Origin: Duganella zoogloeoides
Lineage (GTDB): Bacteria; Pseudomonadota; Gammaproteobacteria; Burkholderiales; Burkholderiaceae_D
Assembly: GCF_034479515.1 (NCBI RefSeq)
Contig: NZ_CP140152.1
Span: 2,790,001 to 2,854,000 of the forward strand
Length of the DNA: 64,000 bases
Direction: 5' to 3'
A program made the position numbers and the translations under genes. Shown one piece after another: positions 1 to 8,187 of this stretch (positions within the stretch are counted from its first letter, which is position 1; the number at the start of each line of letters is the position of its first letter). The notes under the pieces were generated by a model. That model made no database searches. It was not told the DNA's origin and was given only the letters and a program-made list of their open reading frames with translations.

Positions 1-1281
1 GGTGACGTCGGGATTGACATTGAGGCCGCCAAGCGCCAGCGTCATGTTGGTGTCGTCGACCTTGCGGCGCGCATAGCTGCCCTTGGCAAACACGGTCAGC
101 TCGTTGTTGACCTTGAGGTCGAAGCGCAGATCGACGTTGTTGCGCTTGTCCTCCTGGCGGCGCTCGATGAAGCGCACCAGCGACGGCGTGTAATCGTTCC
201 ACTGGTTCAGGCAACTGATCAGCTCATTGCTGCGGGCGTTGCTGGCCTGGTTGCGCGCGGTGTTGCCGTTGAAGGCATTGCGCTGGGCATTGGTCAGCGC
301 GGGGAAGGCTGCGTAGCAGTCGGCCTTGGTCTGGGCGGCGGCGGACTTGGTCAGGATCTCGAACGGCGTGGCGGCGTTGAACGTGCCGCCGGCGGTCAGC
401 GGCGAGCGCAGGGTGGGCGTGTTGACTGCGGGATCGTCCTTTGACAGCGTGGACGGCAGGTAAGTGAAGGTCTTGTTGGGCGAGTTGTCGAAGTCGATCA
501 GGCGCGCATAGCCGGCATTGCGCGAGGTGGCGATTTCGGTCGAATGCGATTCGTTGACCATGCGCGAGGTGGAGGCGTTGATCATCACGCCGAGCCGGTT
601 GTCGAGGAACTTGCGGGTGGCGATCAGGTTGGCGTCGGGCGACCAGTCCTTGTTCAGCGACCCTTGCGAACCGGCCACGCGCAGCGACACGAACGGCTCC
701 TTGAAGTCGAGACTGGTGCGGGTCTTGATCACCACGCCGCCGCCGAGCGAGCCTTCGGTCATGTCGGCCGTCGATCCTTTGACCACGTCCACGCTCTTGA
801 TCAGGTCGGCCGACAGCGAGCGGAACTCGGTGCCACGGCCGTTGCCGCCGCCATTCATGTCGGTGCCGCCGGCCGACTGCACGCCCTGGCCGTCGATTTC
901 GACACGCGTCAAGTCGGCCGAGTTGCCGCGGATGGCGACGCTGATGCCTTCGCCGAAATCGCCGCGGTCGAGCGCCACGCCGGAAATGCGCGAAATCGCT
1001 TCACCGATATTTCGATCGGGAAAAGCACCGACGTCTTCGGCGACGATGGAATCCATCGCGGTAGCGGCATTCTTCTTGCGCTCGATGCCCGACTGCTGCG
1101 AGGCGCGGGTGCCGTTGATGACGACCTTCTTGATGTCCTCGGCGGCCGTAGCTGTGGTGGCGTCGCCCGGCGCTTCCTGTGCCATGGCAAGGTTGCCTGC
1201 AACCACAGAGGCAAGCGCGATGGAGACGGCGACACTGATTTTTTTCTTGCGACCAACGTGATGATGACTGACTCGATGCAT
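1..1281 (-). CDS. TonB-dependent receptor, N-terminal part (cut by window edge)
   Basis: This outer-membrane receptor would import a large ligand using TonB energy. About 427 codons are visible, reading leftward with no stop before the edge, so the C-terminal barrel is missing. The start ATG at 1281 gives a signal peptide with a basic N-terminus (HHHVGRKKK) and a hydrophobic stretch ending near AMAQE. A plug domain follows, with VVINGTRAS and FPDRNIGEAISRISGV. The FPD-x-N-x-x-E-A motif is typical of the Xanthomonas/Caulobacter-type receptors (TIGR01782-like) linked to carbohydrate or other complex-nutrient uptake. The substrate cannot be told from this part. Upstream lies a 356-bp non-coding region. 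Confidence 0.9.
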   Translation of the reverse strand, partial: MHRVSHHHVGRKKKISVAVSIALASVVAGNLAMAQEAPGDATTATAAEDIKKVVINGTRASQQSGIERKKNAATAMDSIVAEDVGAFPDRNIGEAISRISGVALDRGDFGEGISVAIRGNSADLTRVEIDGQGVQSAGGTDMNGGGNGRGTEFRSLSADLIKSVDVVKGSTADMTEGSLGGGVVIKTRTSLDFKEPFVSLRVAGSQGSLNKDWSPDANLIATRKFLDNRLGVMINASTSRMVNESHSTEIATSRNAGYARLIDFDNSPNKTFTYLPSTLSKDDPAVNTPTLRSPLTAGGTFNAATPFEILTKSAAAQTKADCYAAFPALTNAQRNAFNGNTARNQASNARSNELISCLNQWNDYTPSLVRFIERRQEDKRNNVDLRFDLKVNNELTVFAKGSYARRKVDDTNMTLALGGLNVNPDVT

Positions 1282-1446
1282 GGCAACTCCCTGAATGGCC
1301 TGGCGGCCTGTTTTAACGCCCGGCTATCGCTGCCAGGCTTGAATTTCAAGGAGTTTAATGTTGAAAGTAGCTCAAATGTTTCTAAAATGAAAATATTAGA
1401 ACGAGGGCGTTTGTTATACGTTTAACGTTGCCATAAAGCAAATATA

Positions 1447-1555
1447 CTTATGCGAAATTCATTCCAGGAGGGGGCTGGTTCCTGGGGCTATTGGACAAAT
1501 ATCCAAAATGTCCTTATGTGAAGTACATTCCAGGGTGAGGCGCGATCCCGGGGCT
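1447..1555. repeat. Two imperfect direct repeats (43 bp, 66 bp apart), each hairpin-forming
   Basis: Copies at 1447-1489 and 1513-1555 both start CTTATG and end GGGGCT, and match at about 33 of 43 positions by eye. Each can fold: copy 1 has CCAGGA pairing with TCCTGG, copy 2 has CCAGGG facing CCCGGG. The A-T pair at the end of the stem in copy 1 is G-C in copy 2, so the stem survives the divergence. This could be a family of intergenic repeats or a paired regulatory element. Confidence 0.5.
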
Positions 1556-1581
1556 GGTGGAGCGGCAGGGGGCGGGTGCTG

Positions 1582-1587
1582 TATAAT
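1582..1587 (+). promoter_or_regulatory. Candidate -10 box for the ABC-F gene
   Basis: A perfect TATAAT lies about 50 bp upstream of the ABC-F start and is preceded by TG. No convincing -35 box is visible 16-18 bp upstream, so the assignment rests on the -10 match and position. Confidence 0.4.
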
Positions 1588-1637
1588 CATGGCATTCCGC
1601 CTAACGGCATGATTTCAATAGAAAAACCTCATTCCAG

Positions 1638-3239
1638 ATGCTATCCACCGCAAATATTACGATGCAGTTCGGCGCCAAGCCGTTGTTTGAAAACATCTCC
1701 GTCAAGTTCGGCGATGGCAACCGTTATGGCCTGATCGGCGCCAACGGCTGCGGCAAATCGACGTTCATGAAAATCCTCGGCGGCGATCTCGACCCGTCCG
1801 GCGGCAACGTCATGCTCGACACCAACGAACGCCTGGGCAAGCTGCGCCAGGACCAGTTTGCCTTTGAAGACATGCGCGTGCTGGACGTGGTCATGATGGG
1901 CCACACCGAGATGTGGGCGGCGATGCAGGAGCGCGACGCCATCTACGCCAACCCGGAAGCCACCGACGACGACTACATGAAAGCCGCCGAACTGGAAGGC
2001 AAAGTGTCCGAGTACGACGGCTACACGGCCGAGTCGCGCGCCGGCGAACTGCTGCTGGGCGCCGGCGTGGCGATCGAGCTGCACCACGGTCCGATGAGCA
2101 ATGTGTCGCCAGGCTGGAAATTGCGCGTGCTGCTGGCGCAGGCGCTGTTCTCGAACCCGGACATCCTGTTGCTCGACGAACCGACCAATAACCTGGACAT
2201 CAACACGATTCGCTGGCTGGAAGACGTGCTCAACGAGCGCAACTCCACCATGATCATCATTTCCCACGATCGCCACTTCCTCAACCAGGTGTGCACCCAC
2301 GTGGCCGACATGGATTACGGCACCCTGAAAATCTATCCGGGCAACTACGACGAGTACATGTTCGCGTCCACCCAGGCCCGCAACCAGCAACTGGCCAACA
2401 ACGCCAAAGCCAAAGAGAAGGTCGCCGAGCTGCAAGACTTCGTGCGCCGCTTTGCCGCCAACAAGTCGAAAGCCCGCCAGGCCACGTCGCGCGCCAAGCA
2501 GATCGACAAGATCAAGGTCGATGACATCAAGCCGTCGTCGCGCGCCTATCCGTTCGTGCGTTTCGACGGCGAGAAAAAGCTGCACCGCCTGGCCGTGGAA
2601 GTGGACAGCATTTCCAAGACCTACGATCGCAACCTGTTCAACAACTTCAGCATCATGGTGGAAGCGGGCGAACGGATTGCCATCATCGGCGCCAACGGCG
2701 CGGGTAAAACCACCATGCTGCGTTGCATCGGCGGTGATGATATCGCCGGCTTGCACGCCGATCACGGCACGGTCAAATGGGCGGAAAACGCCAACGTCGG
2801 CTATATGCCGCAAGATCCGACCGAAGAATTCGCCAGCGGCGCCACGCTGACCGACTGGATGGGCAACTGGACCCAGGAGGGCGACGACGACCAGGCCGTG
2901 CGTTCGATCCTCGGCCGCCTGCTGTTCGGCGGCGACGAAGTGAAAAAATCGGTGAAGGTGCTGTCCGGTGGTGAAAAGGGCCGCATGATGTACGGCAAGC
3001 TGATGCTGGGCCGCCACAACGTGCTGCTGCTCGATGAGCCCACCAACCACATGGACATGGAATCGATCGAGTCGCTCAACATTGCGCTCGACAAGTACGC
3101 CGGCACCCTGATTTTCGTGTCGCACGACCGCGAATTCGTCTCGTCGCTGGCCAACCGCATCATCGAAATCAAGGAAAACGAAGTTGTCGACTTCCGTGGC
3201 AACTACGAGGAATATCTGACCAGCCAGGGCATTGCCTAA
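1638..3239 (+). CDS. ybiT: ABC-F family ATPase, YbiT-type
   Basis: This is a soluble protein with two ABC ATPase domains and no membrane segment. ABC-F proteins bind the ribosome near the exit site and relieve stalled or non-productive complexes. The first Walker A is GANGCGKST (residues 34-42), followed by a DEPTNN Walker B and ISHDRHF switch. A charged linker rich in Lys/Arg follows. The second domain has [18 protein letters not shown] and DEPTNHMD. Length (533 aa) and nearly every motif follow Escherichia coli YbiT rather than EttA or Uup. The gene stands alone, with its stop only 25 bp before nadA, so read-through into nadA is possible. Confidence 0.95.
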   Translation: MLSTANITMQFGAKPLFENISVKFGDGNRYGLIGANGCGKSTFMKILGGDLDPSGGNVMLDTNERLGKLRQDQFAFEDMRVLDVVMMGHTEMWAAMQERDAIYANPEATDDDYMKAAELEGKVSEYDGYTAESRAGELLLGAGVAIELHHGPMSNVSPGWKLRVLLAQALFSNPDILLLDEPTNNLDINTIRWLEDVLNERNSTMIIISHDRHFLNQVCTHVADMDYGTLKIYPGNYDEYMFASTQARNQQLANNAKAKEKVAELQDFVRRFAANKSKARQATSRAKQIDKIKVDDIKPSSRAYPFVRFDGEKKLHRLAVEVDSISKTYDRNLFNNFSIMVEAGERIAIIGANGAGKTTMLRCIGGDDIAGLHADHGTVKWAENANVGYMPQDPTEEFASGATLTDWMGNWTQEGDDDQAVRSILGRLLFGGDEVKKSVKVLSGGEKGRMMYGKLMLGRHNVLLLDEPTNHMDMESIESLNIALDKYAGTLIFVSHDREFVSSLANRIIEIKENEVVDFRGNYEEYLTSQGIA

Positions 3240-3264
3240 GCGCCCGAATCGTCTTCACTCCATC

Positions 3265-4419
3265 ATGCAAACTGTAGAAATCAAACCCGTCGAGTACGAG
3301 CATCCACAAGACGGCGCCAGCTGCGTCGCCCATGCATGGGCACGCACGCCAGCCACGCCCACCGCCGACCAGCGCACGCAGCTCAAGGAGCGCATCAAGC
3401 AACTGCTGGTCGAGCGCGAAGCCGTGCTGGTGGCGCACTACTACGTCGATGCCGATTTGCAGGACCTGGCCGAGGAAACCGGCGGCTGCGTGTCCGATTC
3501 GCTGGAGATGGCGCGCTTCGGCCGCGACCACGCAGCGAAAACGCTGATCGTCGCCGGCGTGCGCTTCATGGGCGAAACCGCCAAGATCCTCAGTCCCGAA
3601 AAACGCATCCTGATGCCGGACCTGGACGCCACCTGTTCGCTCGACCTCGGTTGCCCGGTCGATGAATTCACGGCGTTCTGCGACCAGCATCCGGACCGCA
3701 CGGTAGTGGTGTATGCCAACACCAGCGCGGCCGTCAAGGCGCGCGCGGACTGGATGGTGACGTCGTCGATCGGCCTCGATATCGTCAAGCACCTGCATGC
3801 GCAGGGCAAGAAGATCCTGTGGGCGCCGGATAAACACCTGGGCGGCTACATCCAGAAAGAAACCGGCGCCGACATGTTGCTGTGGCAGGGTTCGTGCCTG
3901 GTGCACGACGAGTTCAAGGGCGTCGAACTGGACCTGCTCAAGGAACAGTATCCGCACGCGAAAGTGCTGGTGCACCCGGAGTCGCCCGCCAACGTGGTGG
4001 CGCTGGCCGACGTGGTGGGTTCCACCACCCAGATCATCAATGCCGCCGTGGAGATGGATGCCGATACCTTCATCGTTGCCACCGACAACGGCATCCTGCA
4101 CAAGATGCAGGCGGCCGCGCCCGGTAAACGGTTTATCGTCGCGCCGACGGCCGGCAACAGCGCCACGTGCAAAAGCTGCGCGCATTGCCCGTGGATGGCG
4201 ATGAACGGCCTGCAAAACCTGGCCGACCTGCTGGAAAACATGGACAGCCGAGGCACGATCGCCGCGCACGAAGTGTTTGTCGATCCGGCCATCGGCAAGC
4301 AGGCCGTTACGTCCATCAACCGCATGCTGGACTTCGCGGCAGCCAAAAAAGCCAAGGTGCAACCGGGCCCCGACCTGGGCCAGGAAGCGCCACTGTTTTC
4401 AGGAATCGGACCGGCATGA
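3265..4419 (+). CDS. nadA: Quinolinate synthase NadA
   Basis: NadA is a [4Fe-4S] enzyme that condenses iminoaspartate (made by NadB) with dihydroxyacetone phosphate to give quinolinate in de novo NAD synthesis. The sequence has the conserved [25 protein letters not shown] and [12 protein letters not shown] motifs, and cysteines in [19 protein letters not shown] and [14 protein letters not shown] for the cluster. I chose the ATG at 3265. An earlier in-frame ATG at 3232 overlaps the preceding gene and would add only 11 unconserved residues. The length is 384 aa, and the first ~40 residues are an extension relative to E. coli. The last bases overlap the nadC start (ATGA), so the two are translationally coupled. 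Confidence 0.96.
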   Translation: MQTVEIKPVEYEHPQDGASCVAHAWARTPATPTADQRTQLKERIKQLLVEREAVLVAHYYVDADLQDLAEETGGCVSDSLEMARFGRDHAAKTLIVAGVRFMGETAKILSPEKRILMPDLDATCSLDLGCPVDEFTAFCDQHPDRTVVVYANTSAAVKARADWMVTSSIGLDIVKHLHAQGKKILWAPDKHLGGYIQKETGADMLLWQGSCLVHDEFKGVELDLLKEQYPHAKVLVHPESPANVVALADVVGSTTQIINAAVEMDADTFIVATDNGILHKMQAAAPGKRFIVAPTAGNSATCKSCAHCPWMAMNGLQNLADLLENMDSRGTIAAHEVFVDPAIGKQAVTSINRMLDFAAAKKAKVQPGPDLGQEAPLFSGIGPA

Positions 4420-5285
4420 TGAGTACCCTTAAAAATACCTTTGCGCCGTTCGACGACGCTTTGCGCACCGCTTTTGAAGCCAACCTGCTGGCAGCCCTGC
4501 TGGAAGACGTGGGTACGGGCGACCTGACCGGCTTGCTGGTGCCGGACGGCGGCCGGGTTACTGCCCGCGTGATCGTGCGTGAAGACGCGGTGCTGTGCGG
4601 CGCCCCGTGGTTCGAAGGCGTGATGAACTGCCTGCAGGCCGGTATCGAGATCGATTGGCAATACGCCGAAGGCGACCTGATGACTGCCGACAGCGTGGTG
4701 TGCACCCTGACCGGGCCGGCGCGCGCGCTGCTGACCGCCGAGCGTTCGGCACTCAATTTCCTGCAGTTGTTGTCCGCGGTGGCCACGGCCACCCGCAATT
4801 ACGTGGACGTCATCGCCGGCACCCGCGCCGCAATTCTCGATACGCGCAAGACCTTGCCCGGCCTGCGCCTGGCGCAAAAATACGCGGTGCGTGTCGGGGG
4901 CGGCAAGAACCAGCGCCTGGCGCTGTACGACGGCATTTTGATCAAGGAAAACCATATCGCGGCCGCTGGTGGCGTGACCAATGCCGTGTTGGCAGCCAAA
5001 AAGCTCGACGCCGGCGTGACCATCCAGGTCGAAGTGGAAAACCTGGCGGAACTGCACGAAGCGCTGGACGCCGGCGCCGTTTCTGTCCTGCTTGACAACT
5101 TCAGCACCGACATGATGCGCGAAGCGGTGGTGATCAATGCCGGACGGGCGTTGCTGGAAGCCTCGGGCGGAATCAACTTCGATACCGTGCGGGCGATTGC
5201 CGAAACCGGCGTGGACCGGATTTCAATCGGCAGCCTGACCAAGGATATTCGGGCCACCGATTATTCGCTAAGGATTGTGGGCTAA
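4416..5285 (+). CDS. nadC: Nicotinate-nucleotide pyrophosphorylase (carboxylating) NadC
   Basis: NadC converts quinolinate and PRPP to nicotinate mononucleotide, the step after NadA. The protein (289 aa) has [10 protein letters not shown] near the N-terminus, the RKTLPGLR and [13 protein letters not shown] substrate-binding motifs, IKENHI, and the late [10 protein letters not shown]. The start overlaps the nadA stop by four bases. An oddity is that the part from about 4969 onward is partly repeated 1.2 kb downstream as a pseudogene. The last six codons of the two copies encode the same residues with different codons, so this 3' end may have been replaced by recombination. Confidence 0.96.
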   Translation: MMSTLKNTFAPFDDALRTAFEANLLAALLEDVGTGDLTGLLVPDGGRVTARVIVREDAVLCGAPWFEGVMNCLQAGIEIDWQYAEGDLMTADSVVCTLTGPARALLTAERSALNFLQLLSAVATATRNYVDVIAGTRAAILDTRKTLPGLRLAQKYAVRVGGGKNQRLALYDGILIKENHIAAAGGVTNAVLAAKKLDAGVTIQVEVENLAELHEALDAGAVSVLLDNFSTDMMREAVVINAGRALLEASGGINFDTVRAIAETGVDRISIGSLTKDIRATDYSLRIVG

Positions 5286-5312
5286 TGCACCGCTATTACA
5301 CAGATGGTTTGG

Positions 5313-5726
5313 TCAGCCATTGAGTGCGGCCAAAATCATGTCAAGATATTCCTGGGCCGCTCTCAGATCGGCCTGGGCCTGCAGCCAGGCATCATAGGCC
5401 AAGTTGCGCCCGTCATTGATTCCGGCCATAGTGGCATCGTATTCGTTGTAATAGCCATCGATGCATTCGACATAATTGCTGCCGTTTCCGTGACAAAGTG
5501 AAAAACCATGGTTTAACGCTATGATCGCGGCGAATTCTGCGGTTTCGTGTCCGTGGTTGTACTCCCATTCCGCATTGCGCACATTGCCATCAGCGATAAT
5601 TACCGCCATCGCGGCATCCTGGGCATCCGCCTGGGTATAGGCGTTTGCGGCGGGCGCTGCTAGTACAGTCATTATTCCGAAGAAAAGAACAGCGATCGAG
5701 CGGTTGAAGAGGGATATGTGTGACAT
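5313..5726 (-). CDS. Small secreted protein of unknown function
   Basis: This 137-residue protein starts at an ATG directly behind AGGAGATCTC, a strong ribosome-binding site. A longer reading frame starting further upstream has no such site. The first ~30 residues form a signal peptide (FNRSIAVLFFGIMTVLAA, then ANAY). The mature part is rich in Ala, Asp, Asn and Tyr, with two cysteines in FSLCHGNG and VECIDGYY that could pair. No family is recognised. It sits between nadC and an IS remnant, in a segment with an AT-rich upstream region unlike its neighbours. That suggests it came in with a foreign insert. Confidence 0.7.
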   Translation of the reverse strand: MSHISLFNRSIAVLFFGIMTVLAAPAANAYTQADAQDAAMAVIIADGNVRNAEWEYNHGHETAEFAAIIALNHGFSLCHGNGSNYVECIDGYYNEYDATMAGINDGRNLAYDAWLQAQADLRAAQEYLDMILAALNG

Positions 5727-5901
5727 GAGATCTCCTATTTTATTAATGATCACGCCGAAAATTAGAAGTTGGCAGGTAACGATTAGATAGTTACTTTCGC
5801 GCAACTTCCATCGTGAATATATCATTTAGGAGTTTTTATTTTAATCAAGTTAATGATTAATTAATTTTTATGTATGTAGTCCGCCCTGAATAATCCCAAA
5901 A

Positions 5902-6210
5902 TCAATGCAGACAAAGACTGGGCCGTGGACGATCGCCGCCAATGATGTCGTGAAACAAGCTCGCCAGCGCGATGCATACCTTCGATATGAAGTGCAGCGA
6001 CGTCAGCGAAGCGGCGATGAAAGCGAAAAAAAGCCGCAGCTTTCGCAGGATCATCCGCAGGTAGTGGCCGCAGCCGCACAGCAGCACATTGAACGCGTCG
6101 CCATCGGCGCCCTGGAGCCAATTACGTCGCAGCCTGACCAAGCCTTCCTTGTGCGTGGTGGCGATCGACACCTTCACGCCGAATTCGTAAAGCTGCCGCG
6201 TCTTGCCCTT
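5902..6210 (-). pseudogene. IS5-family transposase remnant with internal deletion
   Basis: Reading leftward from 6210, the frame encodes [20 protein letters not shown], which matches the middle of IS5-family DDE transposases. It jumps directly to [19 protein letters not shown] and [13 protein letters not shown], the C-terminal part of the same family. The stretch in between, normally with catalytic residues and the RSGQRRG region, is missing, as is the whole N-terminus. The fragment begins exactly where the duplicated nadC end starts on the other strand. It cannot be active. No terminal inverted repeats or target duplication were recognised. Confidence 0.75.
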
Positions 6211-6211
6211 G

Positions 6212-6471
6212 GGTGGCGTGACCAACGCCGTGCTGGCAGCCAGAAAGCTCGACGCCGGCGTGACCATCCAGGTCTGCTCGACAACTTCAGCACCGACCTG
6301 ATGCGCGAGGCGTTCGTGATCAATGCCGGACGGGCGTTGCTGGAAGCCTCGGGCGGAATCAACTTCGATACCGTGCGGGCGATTGCCGAAACCGGCGTGG
6401 ACCGGATTTCGATCGGCAGCCTGACCAAGGATATTCGGGCCACCGATTATTCGTTGCGCATCGTCGGCTAG
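6212..6471 (+). pseudogene. Second copy of the nadC 3' end, with internal deletion
   Basis: From GGTGGCGTGACC to the TAG at 6471 this copies the intact nadC from about 4969 to 5285. Compared with nadC it lacks roughly 55 bp after ACCATCCAGGT, and the join is out of frame. Most of the rest is nearly identical, including about 90 identical bases around the [14 protein letters not shown] segment. The last codons spell the same residues (SLRIVG) with different synonymous codons. Its stop overlaps the stop of the convergent GGDEF-like gene, so this copy may mark the original position of the nadC end. Confidence 0.85.
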
Positions 6472-7115
6472 GCAGGTACGGCAGGGCGCTTCACCGCATC
6501 GCCGGCTGTCGCCCCCGACCAGTGCGCCCGGTGCCGGGCGCTCCACGGCGTAGCCGGCAGCGCCTGCATCGACGCCGTGTAAAAACAGCATACCCCGTGG
6601 CCTGCCAGGCCTGCATGTAACAGCGCGATGCCGGCATGGCCCAGCAATTCTGCTGCCGTGTCGGCATCGGTCGGGCTGGTGGCGATGCCAATGCAGGCGG
6701 TCAGCATGATATCGCCGGCAGCGAGGTCGAACGGCTTCTCGAGCGCGCGGCGGATGTGCGCTGCCGTGCGCGTGACCTGGTGCAGGTCTTCGGGACCGGC
6801 CAGCAGCAGTGCCAGCGTATCGCGGTCAAGCCGGCCGAGCGCGGCGCCGCGTGGCGCCATATTCTCGAGGCGCCGGGCAAACTGCTCCAGCACCGCCTCC
6901 ACACCAATTCGGCCGAATGCCTCGCCCAGGTCGTCCAGCCCATCGACGTCGATCAGCAGCAGCGCGCTGGCGCGCGGCCACACCCGCGCCAGCTCGCGTT
7001 CCAGCTTGCAGGCAAACAGGTTGCGCGACAGTAGGCCGGTCGCGGCGTCGACACCGCACTGGGGCAGGCCGCGCGCGATGCAGTTCTGCGGAAACGGGCT
7101 GAGGAAGATGGTCAT
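6468..7115 (-). CDS. GGDEF-fold protein without the catalytic motif
   Basis: This 215-residue soluble protein has the features of a diguanylate cyclase domain: [29 protein letters not shown] and late [23 protein letters not shown]. Where active enzymes have GG(D/E)EF it reads [12 protein letters not shown]. It should therefore not make cyclic di-GMP and may instead bind a nucleotide or a partner. The ATG at 7115 overlaps the stop of the upstream receiver gene (ATGA) and follows GGAGAG. It is the last gene of a four-gene signalling operon. Its stop codon lies within the duplicated nadC end, so the very C-terminus could be altered. Confidence 0.8.
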   Translation of the reverse strand: MTIFLSPFPQNCIARGLPQCGVDAATGLLSRNLFACKLERELARVWPRASALLLIDVDGLDDLGEAFGRIGVEAVLEQFARRLENMAPRGAALGRLDRDTLALLLAGPEDLHQVTRTAAHIRRALEKPFDLAAGDIMLTACIGIATSPTDADTAAELLGHAGIALLHAGLAGHGVCCFYTASMQALPATPWSARHRAHWSGATAGDAVKRPAVPA

Positions 7116-7495
7116 GATTCTCTCCAGTAGGGACAAGCGGCGCCGATGGCGGCCAGCAGCAGCTGGTCGAAGAGCGGCTTTTGTAAATAAGCAACGGGTT
7201 GCCATTGCAATGCCAGGCTGTGCTCGCCAGCGGTATGGTGGCCTGTCATCAGTATCACCGCGACCGCCGGCGCGCAGTGGAACAATTGCGCCAGCAGGTC
7301 GAGTCCCGATCCGCCCGGCATGTGGACATCGATCACCGCGCAGCAGGGCGCGCCAGCTTCCAATGCAGCGAGGAAGCTGGCGCCCGAGTCGAACGCCAGT
7401 GCCGGGATGCCGGCCGAGCGCAGCAGCCGCAGCAGCGCGCGACGTATGCTGGCTTCGTCGTCGACTACCGCTACCCAGGGAAGTGTGGTGTCCAT
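7112..7495 (-). CDS. Stand-alone response-regulator receiver domain
   Basis: This is a 127-residue receiver domain with no output domain. It has the acidic pair (VVDDE, residues 11-14), the phospho-acceptor in AVIDVHMPG (Asp56), a hydroxyl residue in ILMTGH and the conserved Lys in LQKP. I chose the ATG at 7495. An upstream in-frame ATG adds 17 residues that do not belong to the fold. It is coupled to the GGDEF-like gene by a four-base overlap. It probably accepts phosphate from the kinase encoded at the head of the operon, or acts as a sink for it. Confidence 0.85.
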   Translation of the reverse strand: MDTTLPWVAVVDDEASIRRALLRLLRSAGIPALAFDSGASFLAALEAGAPCCAVIDVHMPGGSGLDLLAQLFHCAPAVAVILMTGHHTAGEHSLALQWQPVAYLQKPLFDQLLLAAIGAACPYWRES

Positions 7496-7569
7496 ACCTG
7501 GACGATACCGCTGCCACTGCCGGCGCGGTATTGGACCTTGGGCCAATGCCGCCGCCCCGGTCGCGGGCT

Positions 7570-8187
7570 TCAGGTGGTGCCGTCGCTGCGGGCGCGGTCG
7601 ACCAGGCGCACCAGCGCCGTTACCGACTTGACCGCCATCTTGGCCATGACCCGCGCGCGATGCACCTTGACCGTCTTTTCCACGGTGCCCAGGGCTGCGG
7701 CAATCTGCTTGTTGAGCAATCCTTCGATGACCAGGTTCATCACCTCGGCTTCGCGCGGCGTCAGCGTGTGCAACCTTGCGCGGATGGCGGCCAGTTCGCC
7801 GTCGGCCTGGCGCCGTTCGCGGTTGCGCTGCAACGCCAGTTCGATGGCGGCGATCAGGCGTACGTCGTTCACCGGCTTGGTCAGAAAATCGGCGGCGCCG
7901 TGTTTCATGGCGCGGATCCCGCTCTCGAGGTCACCGTGGCCGGTGAGGAAGATCACCGGCAGCCGGCTGGCGCGCGCCGCCAGCGCGTCCTGCAATGCCG
8001 GTCCGTCCATGTCCGGCATCGACAGGTCCAGCACCAGGCAGCCTTCATCGTCGGCGTGGCCGGCTTCGAGGAAGGCCGCGGCAGTGGCGTAGGCGCCCAC
8101 GCGGTAGCCGGCAGCGGCCAGCAGGCGCCCCAGTGCCTTGAGCACGGCCGGCTGGTCGTCCACCAGGAACACCTGGGCGCCGTTCAT
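7570..8187 (-). CDS. FixJ/NarL-type two-component response regulator
   Basis: This 205-residue regulator has a receiver domain (FLVDDQ, phospho-acceptor Asp54 in LVLDLSMPDMDG, FLTGHGD, LTKP) and a LuxR-type helix-turn-helix (LTPREAEVMNLVIEGLLNKQ, then KTVKVHRARVMAKM). Asp54 sits exactly as in FixJ, and the HGD motif is typical of that group. The ATG at 8187 overlaps the stop of the kinase gene, which makes the pair a cognate two-component system. Target genes are not identifiable here. Confidence 0.93.
   Translation of the reverse strand: MNGAQVFLVDDQPAVLKALGRLLAAAGYRVGAYATAAAFLEAGHADDEGCLVLDLSMPDMDGPALQDALAARASRLPVIFLTGHGDLESGIRAMKHGAADFLTKPVNDVRLIAAIELALQRNRERRQADGELAAIRARLHTLTPREAEVMNLVIEGLLNKQIAAALGTVEKTVKVHRARVMAKMAVKSVTALVRLVDRARSDGTT

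Larger units (their letters stand above)
1282..1637. other. Intergenic region between TonB receptor and ABC-F gene
   Basis: This 356-bp gap between divergent genes holds no gene I can support. Its receptor side (about 1350-1450) is AT-rich and probably carries the receptor promoter. The middle contains two imperfect copies of a hairpin-forming repeat. Between the copies is a palindrome TTGGA-N6-TCCAA (1491-1506). The right side has a good -10 box for the ABC-F gene. Confidence 0.6.

Noticed and set aside
1641..3125. A long open frame antisense to the ABC-F gene.
   Set aside because: It gives low-complexity His/Val/Gly-rich protein without motifs, while the opposite strand encodes a textbook ABC-F ATPase.
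5902..6210. A functional insertion sequence at the nadC insert.
   Set aside because: The transposase lacks its N-terminus and a central block with catalytic residues, and no terminal inverted repeats were found.
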